Under the pieces are notes generated by a model, which made no database searches, was not told where the DNA came from, and saw only the letters and a program-made list of their open reading frames with translations. DNA of 64,000 nt, taken from the NCBI RefSeq assembly GCF_014396975.1, contig NZ_CP060719.1:1150001-1214000 (forward strand), read 5' to 3'. Each line of letters opens with the position of its first letter. Within the stretch, counting starts at the first letter, position 1. This document shows positions 35,456 to 44,200 of the stretch, one piece after another. Source of the DNA: Thermomonas carbonis. Its GTDB lineage: Bacteria > Pseudomonadota > Gammaproteobacteria > Xanthomonadales > Xanthomonadaceae. The translations under genes and the position numbers were made by a program.

Positions 35456-35998
35456 TCACGCCGGGATGCGATGCTCGTACTCCGCGCGCAGCCGCGTCCA
35501 GCCATCCCAGAACGGTTCCGGTGCCAAGCCGCTGGCGCGGGCGACGAGGGTGTCGAGGTGCTGGTGCCAACCGGCGCCGATCATCAGCAGGTTGTTGCGG
35601 TCGGAGATGCCGCGATGGGTGACGGTGAGCAGCACCTGCTCGCCGCGCGGTTCAAGTGTGAAGGTGACATCGCCGCCACCCCAGGTGAAGGCGAGCCGAT
35701 GCGGTGGCTCGAAGACGGTGATGGTGCTGTCCATGCGGTGTTCGTCGCCGAAGCCTTCGGGCTTGTGGCCGGGCGGATCGGTGAGCTCGCTGTTGCGCCA
35801 GACCAGGGTGAACGCACTGTCTTCAGCCGCTTGCATGTCGCCGGCGGCCAGCCACTGTCGGCGCAGGTCGCTGTCGGTGAGGTAGTCCCAGATGCGCTCC
35901 ACCGGACCGGGCAGCAGGCGCTGCAGGCGCACGGTCTGGGGTGCGACCACGCTGGCGTAGTCGGTCTCGGTCTGATGGGTCTGGGGATTCGCGTTCAT
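35456..35998 (-). CDS. SRPBCC (AHSA1-like) domain protein
   Basis: This is a 180-residue START/Bet v 1-like fold protein of the AHSA1 family. Typical elements are LPGPVERIWDYLTDSDLRRQW near the start, the strand HRLAFTWGGGDVTFTLEP, and WDGWTRLRAEYE at the end. Its ATG overlaps the stop of the ArsR gene (ATGA), so the two are translationally coupled. In such pairs the regulator represses its own operon; the ligand of the SRPBCC pocket is unknown. Confidence 0.9.
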   Translation of the reverse strand: MNANPQTHQTETDYASVVAPQTVRLQRLLPGPVERIWDYLTDSDLRRQWLAAGDMQAAEDSAFTLVWRNSELTDPPGHKPEGFGDEHRMDSTITVFEPPHRLAFTWGGGDVTFTLEPRGEQVLLTVTHRGISDRNNLLMIGAGWHQHLDTLVARASGLAPEPFWDGWTRLRAEYEHRIPA

Positions 35999-36387
35999 CG
36001 CTTGGTCCTTGTCTTCGCGGAAGGGGTGCGTTTGCGCGCACGTGCAGGTTTCGCCGGTGCATCCGCCGCTCGCAGCAATGCGTCCAATGCATCCAGTCGG
36101 GTGGTCCAGAAGCGTTCGTAGTGGCGCAGCCATTCGACGCCTTCATGCAGCGGCGCGGCCTCGAGCCGGCAGGTATGCACGCGTCCCTGCACCTGGCGAT
36201 CCAGCAGCCCGGCCTGTTCCAGCACCTGGATGTGCTTGGATGCACCGGCCAGCGAGATCGCATGCGGCGCGGCGAGCTCGCCGACCGTGCGCGGGCCGGC
36301 GGCCAGGTCCTGCAACATCGCGCGGCGGGTGGGATCGGCCAGCGCGCGGAACAGGTCGTTCAATCGGGCATCGGAATATTCAACCAT
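35995..36387 (-). CDS. ArsR/SmtB-family transcriptional repressor
   Basis: This is a winged-helix repressor without obvious metal-binding cysteines, so not a metal sensor of the classical type. The helix-turn-helix core spans LFRALADPTRRAMLQDLA through SLAGASKHIQVLEQAGLL. The C-terminus is Lys/Arg-rich. The start at 36387 (MVEYSDARL) is proposed although no ribosome site precedes it; its ATG lies inside an inverted repeat that looks like the operator. Alternative starts lie at 36405 (ATG) and 36423 (TTG). It is the first gene of the pair with the SRPBCC protein. Confidence 0.87.
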   Translation of the reverse strand: MVEYSDARLNDLFRALADPTRRAMLQDLAAGPRTVGELAAPHAISLAGASKHIQVLEQAGLLDRQVQGRVHTCRLEAAPLHEGVEWLRHYERFWTTRLDALDALLRAADAPAKPARARKRTPSAKTRTKR

Positions 36388-36438
36388 GTGGTTGAATGTA
36401 AGCATCGAGAATTCGATTGTCAACCATCGGGTTGAATT
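36379..36438 (-). promoter_or_regulatory. Twin ArsR-type operators over the regulator start codon
   Basis: Two copies of an inverted repeat flank the presumed promoter. ATTCAACCA-TG-TGGTTGAAT at 36379-36398 has perfect 9-bp arms and contains the start codon. TCAACC-ATCG-GGTTGA lies at 36419-36434. Their centres are about 38 bases apart. Both share CAACC/GGTTG arms. Binding would block initiation of the ArsR-SRPBCC operon, giving autorepression (inferred). Confidence 0.7.
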
Positions 36439-36462
36439 TATCTTTTCGCCACGCGCATGGAC

Positions 36463-36746
36463 TCAACGCCAGCGCGCGCACCACCCGTGGATCATCCCCG
36501 CCTGGTGGAAACGCAGCGGCGCATCGAAGCCGGCATCGTCCGGCAGCGTGTCGAGTACGCCGGCATGGAACGCGCAACGGTCGATGAAGCCGTCGCGCTG
36601 CGCACGCGCGCGTCCTCCGGCAGGTCGGCGAACACGGTTTCCAGCAGGAACGGCAGGCTCTCGCGGATCGGTGCCATCCGCACCCGTTGCGCGTCGTAGC
36701 CGGCGGCCTGCGGGTCGAAAAGGGCATCGAGTTCCTGCTGGTGCAT
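36463..36746 (-). pseudogene. Remnant of a class I SAM-dependent methyltransferase
   Basis: The first 45 residues (MHQQELDALFDPQAAGYDAQ, then a stretch ending in LPEDARV) match the N-terminus of a known family of SAM-dependent methyltransferases. The glycine-rich SAM-binding region that should follow is absent. Sequence resembling a later part (DGFIDRCAFHAGVLDTLPDD) follows in another frame and stops at about 36463. The gene has thus lost an internal segment of perhaps 45 codons and its whole C-terminal half. It is upstream of the ArsR operon and non-functional as a methyltransferase. Confidence 0.6.
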
Positions 36747-36924
36747 GGGCGTCTCGGGGGGGCTTCATTCCACGATAAAGACGGTGTCGAGCAGGTCTGC
36801 GCGAGCCTCGACTCGTTGCGCCCGGGCGATGCTTCTGTGCGAGAGATTTCAGCCCGACAGAGGCAGGCATCGGGGCGCATGCGCGGACACGCATGCGCAA
36901 GGCGCGTCCCGCACAATCCGGGCC

Positions 36925-38160
36925 GTGACCCTGCCGTCCACCACCGATCCCGTTGCAACGCCGCGGCCGGCAGGCCGTACGGCCGAGGTCTTCCTTGCCT
37001 TCCTCATGCTGGGCCTCACCTCGTTCGGTGGGCCGATCGCGCATCTGGGTTACCTGCGCGAGGAATTCGTGCGCCGCCGCGGCTGGCTGGACGAGGCGCA
37101 TTACGCGCAATTGCTCGCGGTCTGCCAGTTCCTGCCGGGACCTGCCAGCAGTCAGATGGGCTTCGCCATCGGCCTGTTGCGCGGTGGCTGGCGCGGGGCG
37201 CTGGCGGCGTTCGCTGGGTTCACCTTGCCGTCCGCGTTGCTGATGTTCGGCTTCGCCGCGCTGGCACCCTCGCTGGGCTCCGGCCTGGGTGCTGCCGCGC
37301 TGCATGGGCTGAAACTGGTGGCGGTGGTGGTGGTCGCACATGGCTTGCTGGGGATGTTGCGCCAGCTCGCACCGGACCTGCCGCGCGGGTTCATTGCGGC
37401 CACCGCGCTGGCACTGGTCGCGATGATCGGCAACGCGTGGATGCAACTGCTCGCGATCGCGCTGGGTGGCGTGCTGGGGCACTGGCTGTGCCGGCATGCG
37501 AGTGCGCCTGCGATGGCCATGTTCCCGCTGCGCCACGGGCGTCGCGCAGCAGCGGTGTTGCTGACCCTGTTCGTGGCCGGTCTGGCCGGCGCGCTGCTAT
37601 GGCCGGCCACGCCATCGCCCACCACGCTTGGCCTGGCAGCGGCGTTCTATCAGTCCGGCGCGCTGGTGTTCGGTGGCGGCCACGTGGTCCTGCCGCTGCT
37701 GCAGCAGAGCGTGGTCGATCCCGGCTGGATCGCCGCCGACACCTTCCTTGCCGGCTATGGCGCGGCGCAGGCGATGCCGGGACCGATGTTCTCGCTGGCC
37801 GCGTTCCTGGGTGCCGAGATCCCGCTGGGCCTGCCGCCCGCCGCGGGCGCGGTGCTCGCCTTGCTGGCGCTGTTCCTGCCTGGCTTCCTGCTGCTGCTCG
37901 CGGTGCTGCCGTTCTGGGCGCGCCTGGCACGCCTGCGCCGCGCCGCGCGCACGATGGCCGGCATCAATGCGGCCGTGGTCGGCATGCTCGCCGCCGCATT
38001 CCTCGATCCGGTGCTGGTCGAAGGCGTGCGCGCACCGCTGGACGCGGCGATCGTCGCGATCGGCTTCGCCCTGCTGGCGATGTGGCGGGTTCCTGCCTTG
38101 TGGGTAGTGGCGTGGTGCGTGGTGGCGGCACTCGCCGCGGGATCGCTGGCCGGGGTGTAA
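36925..38160 (+). CDS. chrA: Chromate transporter ChrA family protein
   Basis: This is a 411-residue CHR-family membrane protein with two homologous halves, as in full-length ChrA. The first half shows FGGPIAHLGYLREEFVRRRGWLDE and QFLPGPASSQMG. The second shows the matching FGGGHVVLPLLQQ and GYGAAQAMPGPMFSLAAFLGAEI. About ten hydrophobic segments are present. It is predicted to export chromate, driven by proton motive force. The start is a GTG at 36925; the frame extends further upstream but without family similarity. No chrB regulator is adjacent. Confidence 0.92.
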   Translation: MTLPSTTDPVATPRPAGRTAEVFLAFLMLGLTSFGGPIAHLGYLREEFVRRRGWLDEAHYAQLLAVCQFLPGPASSQMGFAIGLLRGGWRGALAAFAGFTLPSALLMFGFAALAPSLGSGLGAAALHGLKLVAVVVVAHGLLGMLRQLAPDLPRGFIAATALALVAMIGNAWMQLLAIALGGVLGHWLCRHASAPAMAMFPLRHGRRAAAVLLTLFVAGLAGALLWPATPSPTTLGLAAAFYQSGALVFGGGHVVLPLLQQSVVDPGWIAADTFLAGYGAAQAMPGPMFSLAAFLGAEIPLGLPPAAGAVLALLALFLPGFLLLLAVLPFWARLARLRRAARTMAGINAAVVGMLAAAFLDPVLVEGVRAPLDAAIVAIGFALLAMWRVPALWVVAWCVVAALAAGSLAGV

Positions 38161-38264
38161 CGCGTTGCGGCTGCGATGTCACTCGCCGATGCGATGCTGC
38201 GGCCAGTGCCTCTTTCCCCCGCGTTTCGGCAACAATCCGCAGTCCTCGCCCACACCGAGCCGCC

Positions 38265-39107
38265 ATGTTGCATCGCCTGCGCCTGCCTGCTTCGACCCTG
38301 CTCACCCTGATGCTGTTCCAGTCCTCGATGCCGGTCGTCGCGCAGCAGGCGCCCTCGACGCTGTCCACGCCGGACGACATCCAGAAGGATTTCGCCAGCG
38401 TTCCCTGCGACGACAAGGATCGCCTGGTCGCGGTCAGGGCGCTGTACGAAGGCGCAGGCGTTGCGGCATCGGACATCGCGCTGGACCAGCACGACAACGT
38501 CGAGAACCTGGTGGTGGTCAAGCAGGGCGCGTCGCCGGAACGGATCGTGATCGGCGCGCATTACGACAAGACCGCCGAAGGTTGCGGGGCGATCGACAAC
38601 TGGACCGGCCAGGTTGCGCTGACCCATCTGTACCGGACGCTGAAGGACATCCCGCTCGAGAAGACCCTGGTGTTCATCGCCTTCGGGCGCGAGGAAAAAG
38701 GGTTGGTCGGCTCGAAGGCGATGACCAGGGCGATGAGCGAGGATCAGGTCACGCAGACCTGCGCGATGATCAACATCGACAGCCTGGGCCTGGGTCCGCC
38801 GCAGGTCGCCGACAACATGTCCAGCAGGAAACTGGCCGCGTTCACCGGTGAATTGGCGAAGGAGCTGGAGATCCCGTTCGCGCATGCCAGCATCGGGCGC
38901 GCGAATTCGGATTCCAGTTCGTTCGTCGCCAAGAAGATTCCCGCGGTGACGATCCACGGCTTGAACAAGGACTGGTCCCGCATCCTGCACAGCAAGCACG
39001 ACCAGGTGGCGAAGGTGAATCCGGTCAGCGTCTATCTGGGTTACCGGCTGGCGCTGGCGATGATCGTGCGGCTGGATGCATCGGCCTGCGAGGCGTACCG
39101 GCAATGA
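38265..39107 (+). CDS. M28 family zinc peptidase, secreted
   Basis: This is a 280-residue exported aminopeptidase-like protein. The signal peptide (residues 1-26, ending VVAQQA) precedes the M28 domain. The two-zinc site is visible in order: His-Asp in IGAHYDKT, Asp in AIDNWTG, Glu-Glu in GREEKG, Asp in INIDSLG and His in HSKHDQ. All ligands appear intact. The start at 38265 opens the signal peptide. It is short for the family, being a bare catalytic domain without a PA insert. Confidence 0.92.
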   Translation: MLHRLRLPASTLLTLMLFQSSMPVVAQQAPSTLSTPDDIQKDFASVPCDDKDRLVAVRALYEGAGVAASDIALDQHDNVENLVVVKQGASPERIVIGAHYDKTAEGCGAIDNWTGQVALTHLYRTLKDIPLEKTLVFIAFGREEKGLVGSKAMTRAMSEDQVTQTCAMINIDSLGLGPPQVADNMSSRKLAAFTGELAKELEIPFAHASIGRANSDSSSFVAKKIPAVTIHGLNKDWSRILHSKHDQVAKVNPVSVYLGYRLALAMIVRLDASACEAYRQ

Positions 39108-39156
39108 CGCCGGCTGCATCCGCGTGCGCAGGCAGGCGGAGCAGCCAGATCGCGAT

Positions 39157-39792
39157 TCAATCGGCGGCAGGCGGGGCCATCGCTTCGGCAAGCGCCGCGT
39201 CGAGTTCGCCGGCACGGATCACTGCCGGGTGCGCGGACACGCGTTCGATGTAGGCCAGGATCACCGGCAGCCTGGGCACGATGCCGAACTCGGTGGTCCA
39301 GCGCAGGCCGGTGCCCCACAGCAGGTCGGCAGCAGTCAGCGTGTCGCCCAGGAGGTAATCGCCGCGCGACAGTTGCGCCACGAGGGTCTCGATGACGGTG
39401 TCGTAGTCGCGATACGGCGAGGTGGCCGGATCCAGCGGCGCGCGCTGGAACGCATGGTCCATCAACGCCGGCTCGAAACACGCGGCGTAGAACGCCAACC
39501 AGCGCAGGTACGGCCCGCGCAACGGGGCGTCGATGGCCGGTGCCAAGCCTGCAGACGGGAAACGGTCGGCCAGGTAGATCGTGATCGCGACCTGTTCGGT
39601 GATGACCGCGTCGTCATGCACCAGCGTGGGCAACTTGCCGAGCGGATTGATCGCCAGGAATTCGGGCGTGCGGTTCTGGCCGTTGGCGAAGTCGATGGTC
39701 TGCACGTCGTACGGCACGCCGAGCGCTTCCAGCAGCACCCGTGCACTGGCCGAGCGGGACTTGGGGTTGTGATACAGCGAGAGGTGGGGCAT
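39157..39792 (-). CDS. Glutathione S-transferase family protein
   Basis: This is a 211-residue cytosolic GST. The N-terminal thioredoxin-like domain starts LSLYHNPKSRSASARVLLE and includes the conserved cis-Pro and ES-like motif regions (LPTLVHDDAVITEQVAITIYL). The helical C-terminal domain carries DYLLGDTLTAADLLWG. The catalytic residue is probably the Ser or Tyr near position 6-12. It is divergent from the WYL regulator across 80 bases, so that regulator may control it. Confidence 0.9.
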   Translation of the reverse strand: MPHLSLYHNPKSRSASARVLLEALGVPYDVQTIDFANGQNRTPEFLAINPLGKLPTLVHDDAVITEQVAITIYLADRFPSAGLAPAIDAPLRGPYLRWLAFYAACFEPALMDHAFQRAPLDPATSPYRDYDTVIETLVAQLSRGDYLLGDTLTAADLLWGTGLRWTTEFGIVPRLPVILAYIERVSAHPAVIRAGELDAALAEAMAPPAAD

Positions 39793-39872
39793 GGCGGGGT
39801 CCTGCAGAGGCGATGTGTGCGGCCAAGGTAGCGAGCATTGCGGACAGTATTTGTCCTCGATAGGCTGCGCCG

Positions 39873-40844
39873 ATGCTCTCGACCTCGGCCCGTTTGTTGC
39901 GTCTTGCCAGCCTGCTGCAATCGCGCCGGCATTGGCCTGGCAGCGCGCTGGCCGACGAGCTCGGCGTGGATACGCGCACCGTGCGTCGCGACGTGGATCG
40001 CCTGCGCGAGCTGGGTTATCCGGTGCAAGCGTCATCCGGCGTCGGTGGTGGCTACGCGCTGGGCCGTGGTGCCGACCTGCCGCCACTGGTGCTGGACGAT
40101 GAAGAGGCGGTCGCACTCGCGATCGCATTGCGCGCGGCGGGCGCGACCGTGGGCGGCATCGAAGCGACCTCGCTGCGCCTGCTCGGCAAGCTCGACCAGT
40201 TGCTGCCCACGCGGCTGCGGCGTCGCGCCACTGCGTTGCATGCGGTCACCTTGTCGCTGCGTGGCGGCATGCCGCCATTGGTGGATGCCGGCATGCTCAG
40301 CGAGATCGCCACCGCCTGCCGCGATACGCGGGTGTTGCGCTTCGGTTATCGCAGTCATGCCGGCGATCCCAGCCAGCGTCATGTGCAGCCCTCGCGCGTG
40401 GCGAACTATGGCCGCCGCTGGTACCTGATCGCCTGGGACATCGATCGCGGCGACTGGCGCAGCTTCCGCGTCGATCGCATCGACAAGGTGCGCGTCACCG
40501 GCGACACGTTCTTGCCAAGGCCGGTGCCTGCCGATGTCGCGACGCGCCTGGAACGCGGCATCGCCTATGAACCCTTCGCCTGCCGCATCTGCTTGCGACT
40601 GCAGGGCAGCGTGGACGAACTGCAGGCCGTGCTGCCGGTCTGGTGCGGCGTGCTGGAGCCGGAGACCGCCACCCACAGCCTGCTGCACGTGGGTGCCGAA
40701 TCGCCCGAACACCTCTTGGCCCAGGTGCTGATGATCGGCCAGGACGTGGAACTGGTCGAAGCCGAGGCGATGGCGCCGGGATTGCAGCGGGTGCTGGCGC
40801 GGATGGCGGTGCTGTTCGGGGCTGCGGTGGCGGTGCCTGATTAG
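39873..40844 (+). CDS. YafY-type WYL-domain transcriptional regulator
   Basis: This is a 323-residue regulator with an N-terminal winged helix (SALADELGVDTRTVRRDVDRL, residues about 23-50) and the GGGYALGRGADLPPLVLDDEEA linker typical of DeoR-like YafY proteins. A WYL domain follows with GRRWYLIAWDIDRGDWRSFRVDRI, and a WCX C-terminal extension. WYL domains sense nucleic acid or small ligands. Its closeness to the divergent GST gene suggests that gene as target, by inference. Confidence 0.92.
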   Translation: MLSTSARLLRLASLLQSRRHWPGSALADELGVDTRTVRRDVDRLRELGYPVQASSGVGGGYALGRGADLPPLVLDDEEAVALAIALRAAGATVGGIEATSLRLLGKLDQLLPTRLRRRATALHAVTLSLRGGMPPLVDAGMLSEIATACRDTRVLRFGYRSHAGDPSQRHVQPSRVANYGRRWYLIAWDIDRGDWRSFRVDRIDKVRVTGDTFLPRPVPADVATRLERGIAYEPFACRICLRLQGSVDELQAVLPVWCGVLEPETATHSLLHVGAESPEHLLAQVLMIGQDVELVEAEAMAPGLQRVLARMAVLFGAAVAVPD

Positions 40845-40929
40845 CCGTCACCACCGCGCATGTCGTCTGCCAGACTTCCAGCCAGGCCAAGACCCCCGAC
40901 GTCTGTCGGCTCGCCCGAGATGGAGAACG

Positions 40930-43041
40930 GTGATTCCCGCAACGCCAGCAGCGACCAGCGAAACAGTGTGGCCGCATGCCGGCCTGCGCGCAGGCCTTGC
41001 GTTTGGTGTGGCGCTCGCTGCGTGCATGTGGCCGGCGATGCTGCTGGCGCAGGACACGGCGCGGACGCTGGACACCGTGGTGGTCACCGCCGCACCGCTG
41101 CCCAGCGATCGGTTGCGACAACCGAGTGCAACCTCGGTGGTCGATGGCGATGCGCTGCGCGCGCGCAATCCATTGTTCTCCACCGAGGAAGCGCTGCGCG
41201 GCATCCCCGGCGTCTCGGTGCGCGACCGCCAGAACGCCGCGCAGGATCTGCAATTGTCGATCCGCGGAGCCGGTGCGCGGTCCGCGTTCGGGATGCGTGG
41301 GGTACGCGTCATCGTGGATGGCATTCCGGCGACGATGCCGGACGGGCAGTCGCAACTGGGCCACCTCGACCTCGGCACCTTGCAGCGGCTGGAGATCCTG
41401 CGCGGACCGCTGGCGATCCTGCAGGGCAATGCCGCGGCCGGGGTGATCGTGGCCACCACCGAGCGTGGCCGCGAACCCACGGGCTTCGATGCGGACACCG
41501 GCATGGACAGCCTGGGCCAGCGACGTTGGGGTGCCGGCATGTCGACCGCGGCAGGTACCTGGGACCTGCGTGCGGGCATCGGCCGGTTGTGGGGCGACGG
41601 CATGCGTGCGCAGTCGGCGAGCGAGCGCGAGCATGCCAACCTGCGCAGCGGGTTCGAGCACGCCGCGCTCGGCCGCATCGACCTGATCGTCAACCACGTG
41701 CGTCAGTTCGCACAGGATCCACAGGGACTGACCCGCGCCGAGCTGGAACAGGATCCGACGCTGGCAGCACCTGCCGCGCTCGCCTTCGATACGCGCAAGT
41801 ACAGCCGTCAGGACCAGGCGGGGTTCGCCTGGCACAAGGACCTGTCGGCATCGAGCGCGATCAACGTGGCGGTTTACACCGGCAGTCGCGACATCCTCCA
41901 ATTTCAATCGATCCCGGTCGCGACGCAGGCAGCGCCCGGGCATGGCGGTGCTGTGATCGGTTTCGATCGCCGCTACGACGGCGTGGATGCGAACTGGCGC
42001 CATCGCGGGTCGAACGGGTGGCGTGCCAGCGCAGGACTCACCCGGGAGCACATGCGGGAAGACCGGCGCGGTTGGGAGAACTTCGTCCGCGACACGCGCA
42101 GCACCGTGCTGGGCGTGCGCGGCGTGCTGCGACGCGACGAGCGCAACCTGTTGCGCGCGGATGGCGCGTATGTGCAAGTGCAATGGCCGCTCGCGGAGGC
42201 GTGGTCACTGGACGCGGGCCTGCGCCACAGCCGCATCGACGTCGCCAGCCGTGATCGTTTCCTCGGCAATGGCGACGATGGCGGGAGCTTGCGCTTCGTG
42301 CGCAGTTCGCCGGTTGCCGCGCTGCACTGGCATTCGCGCGGCCCGCTGGCCCTGCACCTGGCGTGGGGTCGCGGCTTCGAAACGCCGACCTTGAACGAGC
42401 TTGCGTATGCGCCCGTCGGCGACGGCCCGAATCGCGCGCTGCGTCCGGCGGTGTCATCGCAATGGGAGTTGGCTGGGCGCTGGGTGGATGGCGCGCAAGA
42501 GTGGAACTGGGCGCTGTTCGACGTGCGCAGTCGCGACGAGATCGTGGTCGCTTCCAGCAGTGGCGGCCGCACCACCTATCGCAATGCCGCCAGCGGCGTG
42601 CGTCGGGGCGCGGAGCTGGGGTGGACGCTGCGTGGCGACCGCTGGGACGCGGCGTTGGCGTCGACCTGGCTGGATGCGCGCTTGCAGGACGCGGGCAGTG
42701 TGACGGAGCGCCTGCCGGGTACCGCGCGCGCATGGGGCTCGGCGGAACTGCGTTATCGCCTGGCGAACGATGTGGCGATCGGCATCGGGGTGGACGCCTC
42801 GACCGCGATCGAAGCGGGCGCTGGCGTGCGTGCGCCCGGCTTCGCCAAATGGCACCTGCTGGCCAGTCGTGCGTGGACGTGGCGTGGACGCCACGTCCAG
42901 GGCTTTGCCCGCATCGACAACGTGCTGGATCGACGCTTTGCGGGTTCGGTGATCGTGGCGCAGGCGCAAGGCCGCTATTTCGAGCCAGCGCCGGGTCGCT
43001 CGCTGGTGATCGGGATCGAAGTGGCGACGGGCGAACGTTGA
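40930..43041 (+). CDS. TonB-dependent outer-membrane receptor
   Basis: This is a 703-residue TonB-dependent receptor. A signal peptide (residues 1-41, ending MLLAQD) leads to a TonB-box-like TLDTVVVTAAP. The plug domain (about 60-180) has LRGIPGVSVRDRQNAAQDL and LDLGTLQRLEILRGPLAILQGN. The barrel runs to the end with GRGFETPTLNELAY and FARIDNVLDRRFAGSVIV. The start is GTG at 40930 with GGAG four bases upstream. The last residue is Arg rather than the usual aromatic. The imported ligand (iron or copper chelate, or other) is not evident; no transporter genes adjoin it. Confidence 0.93.
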   Translation: MIPATPAATSETVWPHAGLRAGLAFGVALAACMWPAMLLAQDTARTLDTVVVTAAPLPSDRLRQPSATSVVDGDALRARNPLFSTEEALRGIPGVSVRDRQNAAQDLQLSIRGAGARSAFGMRGVRVIVDGIPATMPDGQSQLGHLDLGTLQRLEILRGPLAILQGNAAAGVIVATTERGREPTGFDADTGMDSLGQRRWGAGMSTAAGTWDLRAGIGRLWGDGMRAQSASEREHANLRSGFEHAALGRIDLIVNHVRQFAQDPQGLTRAELEQDPTLAAPAALAFDTRKYSRQDQAGFAWHKDLSASSAINVAVYTGSRDILQFQSIPVATQAAPGHGGAVIGFDRRYDGVDANWRHRGSNGWRASAGLTREHMREDRRGWENFVRDTRSTVLGVRGVLRRDERNLLRADGAYVQVQWPLAEAWSLDAGLRHSRIDVASRDRFLGNGDDGGSLRFVRSSPVAALHWHSRGPLALHLAWGRGFETPTLNELAYAPVGDGPNRALRPAVSSQWELAGRWVDGAQEWNWALFDVRSRDEIVVASSSGGRTTYRNAASGVRRGAELGWTLRGDRWDAALASTWLDARLQDAGSVTERLPGTARAWGSAELRYRLANDVAIGIGVDASTAIEAGAGVRAPGFAKWHLLASRAWTWRGRHVQGFARIDNVLDRRFAGSVIVAQAQGRYFEPAPGRSLVIGIEVATGER

Positions 43042-43068
43042 TACGGTGCATGCACGAACCGGCGGCGG

Positions 43069-44013
43069 TCAGTGCAATCTGGCGGCCGTCGTTTGCGCGG
43101 GTGCCATCGATGCCGCCACAAACGCACCACGCCGCTTCGCCATGCGCAGCAACCATAGCGTCGCCATGGCCGTGGTCGCGATCACCAGCCATGATGTTTC
43201 CGGGCCGAACATGCCGCCGGTCAGCCAGTCCGGGCCTGCCATGCGGCTTTCCATCGGCGCGAGTGCGCGCCAGTCCTCGATGCCGGACAGCGGCAGGCCG
43301 CTGAGCAGGATGGTGAAGTTCCACGCGGCATGATGTGCGGCCACCACCCACAGATTGCGGGTCAGCACGAACAGGCCGGCCCACAGCACGCCCAGCAGGC
43401 TGACCGACACCAGCATCGCGGCGAGGTCCAGCGCACTGCCTTGCGGCAGGTTTTCCAGATGACCGATGGCGAACACCAGTGCCTGCAGGAACAGCGCCGC
43501 GGTGGTGCCGACGGCACGCTCCAGCAACCGGAACAGCAACCCGCGATAGACCAGTTCCTCCAGCGTGGCGGCGATCACGATCAATGCGGCCACGCCCCAC
43601 AATGCCGATGAGGCCCCACGCACCAGCACCGGTTCGTAGGCATCGATCGCGAACAGCATGGCGATCGGCAGGCCCACCATCAACGCGCCGCCGGCGGCAC
43701 CCAAGGGCATGCCCAGCAGTGGCGGCTTCAATTCGGTCGGAGTGCGTTGTTCGTGCCAGCGCACATAGACCCAATATCCCGCGACCGCAGCCAGCAGGAT
43801 CCCGATGCGCCGGATCGCGCTGAGCGTGTCGGCATCCGGCTGCAACCACGCGGCGATCAGCGGCAACAGCCCTTGGCGGAAAGCGAAGATCGAGCCCAGC
43901 ACCGCCAAGCCACCGAGCAGCAAGGCGAGCAGCGTGCGCGCGGCAAGTCGCAACCGTGGCCAATCTGTCGCTGCGGGCGTGGTGGCATTCGAAGCGAGGG
44001 TCTCGGGCGGCAT
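43069..44013 (-). CDS. CPBP family intramembrane glutamic endopeptidase
   Basis: This is a 314-residue polytopic membrane protein of the CPBP/Rce1/Abi family. The three catalytic motifs are visible: EELVYRG (EExxxR), FAIGH (FxxxH) and HHAAWN (HxxxN). About eight hydrophobic segments are present. The start at 44013 was taken as the likely one; an ATG at 44064 would add 17 mostly polar residues. Family members cleave prenylated proteins or process peptides such as bacteriocins; no peptide gene is seen nearby. It converges on the TonB receptor gene with 27 bases between stops. Confidence 0.9.
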   Translation of the reverse strand: MPPETLASNATTPAATDWPRLRLAARTLLALLLGGLAVLGSIFAFRQGLLPLIAAWLQPDADTLSAIRRIGILLAAVAGYWVYVRWHEQRTPTELKPPLLGMPLGAAGGALMVGLPIAMLFAIDAYEPVLVRGASSALWGVAALIVIAATLEELVYRGLLFRLLERAVGTTAALFLQALVFAIGHLENLPQGSALDLAAMLVSVSLLGVLWAGLFVLTRNLWVVAAHHAAWNFTILLSGLPLSGIEDWRALAPMESRMAGPDWLTGGMFGPETSWLVIATTAMATLWLLRMAKRRGAFVAASMAPAQTTAARLH

Positions 44014-44200
44014 GGTGGCTTGTTCGCGTCTGCACGGTGCAGGGAGCGCAACGGTACGACGCATGCATGCGCCATCGTGGCGGCCTGCGACGAAGAAGGC
44101 GATGCGCGACGTGAATGCCCGCCAATGTGGATCGAGTGGTGAAGCCTGCCCACCGGATTGCGCCTAAGCTTGGTGGCTTCGCCCAGTGAGACTCGCCCGC

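Noticed and set aside
32047..35505. A 1152-residue open frame on the minus strand, and similar very long frames such as 44342-46996 (-) and 20399-22321 (-)
   Set aside because: Apart from the hydrolase at 32047-32934, these run antisense to well-supported genes, have no domain, and are His/Arg/Gln-rich as expected from the complement of high-GC coding DNA.
36492..36746. An intact 84-residue protein starting MHQQELDALF
   Set aside because: Only its first half resembles a methyltransferase; the second half is frameshifted sequence, so it is better treated as part of a pseudogene.
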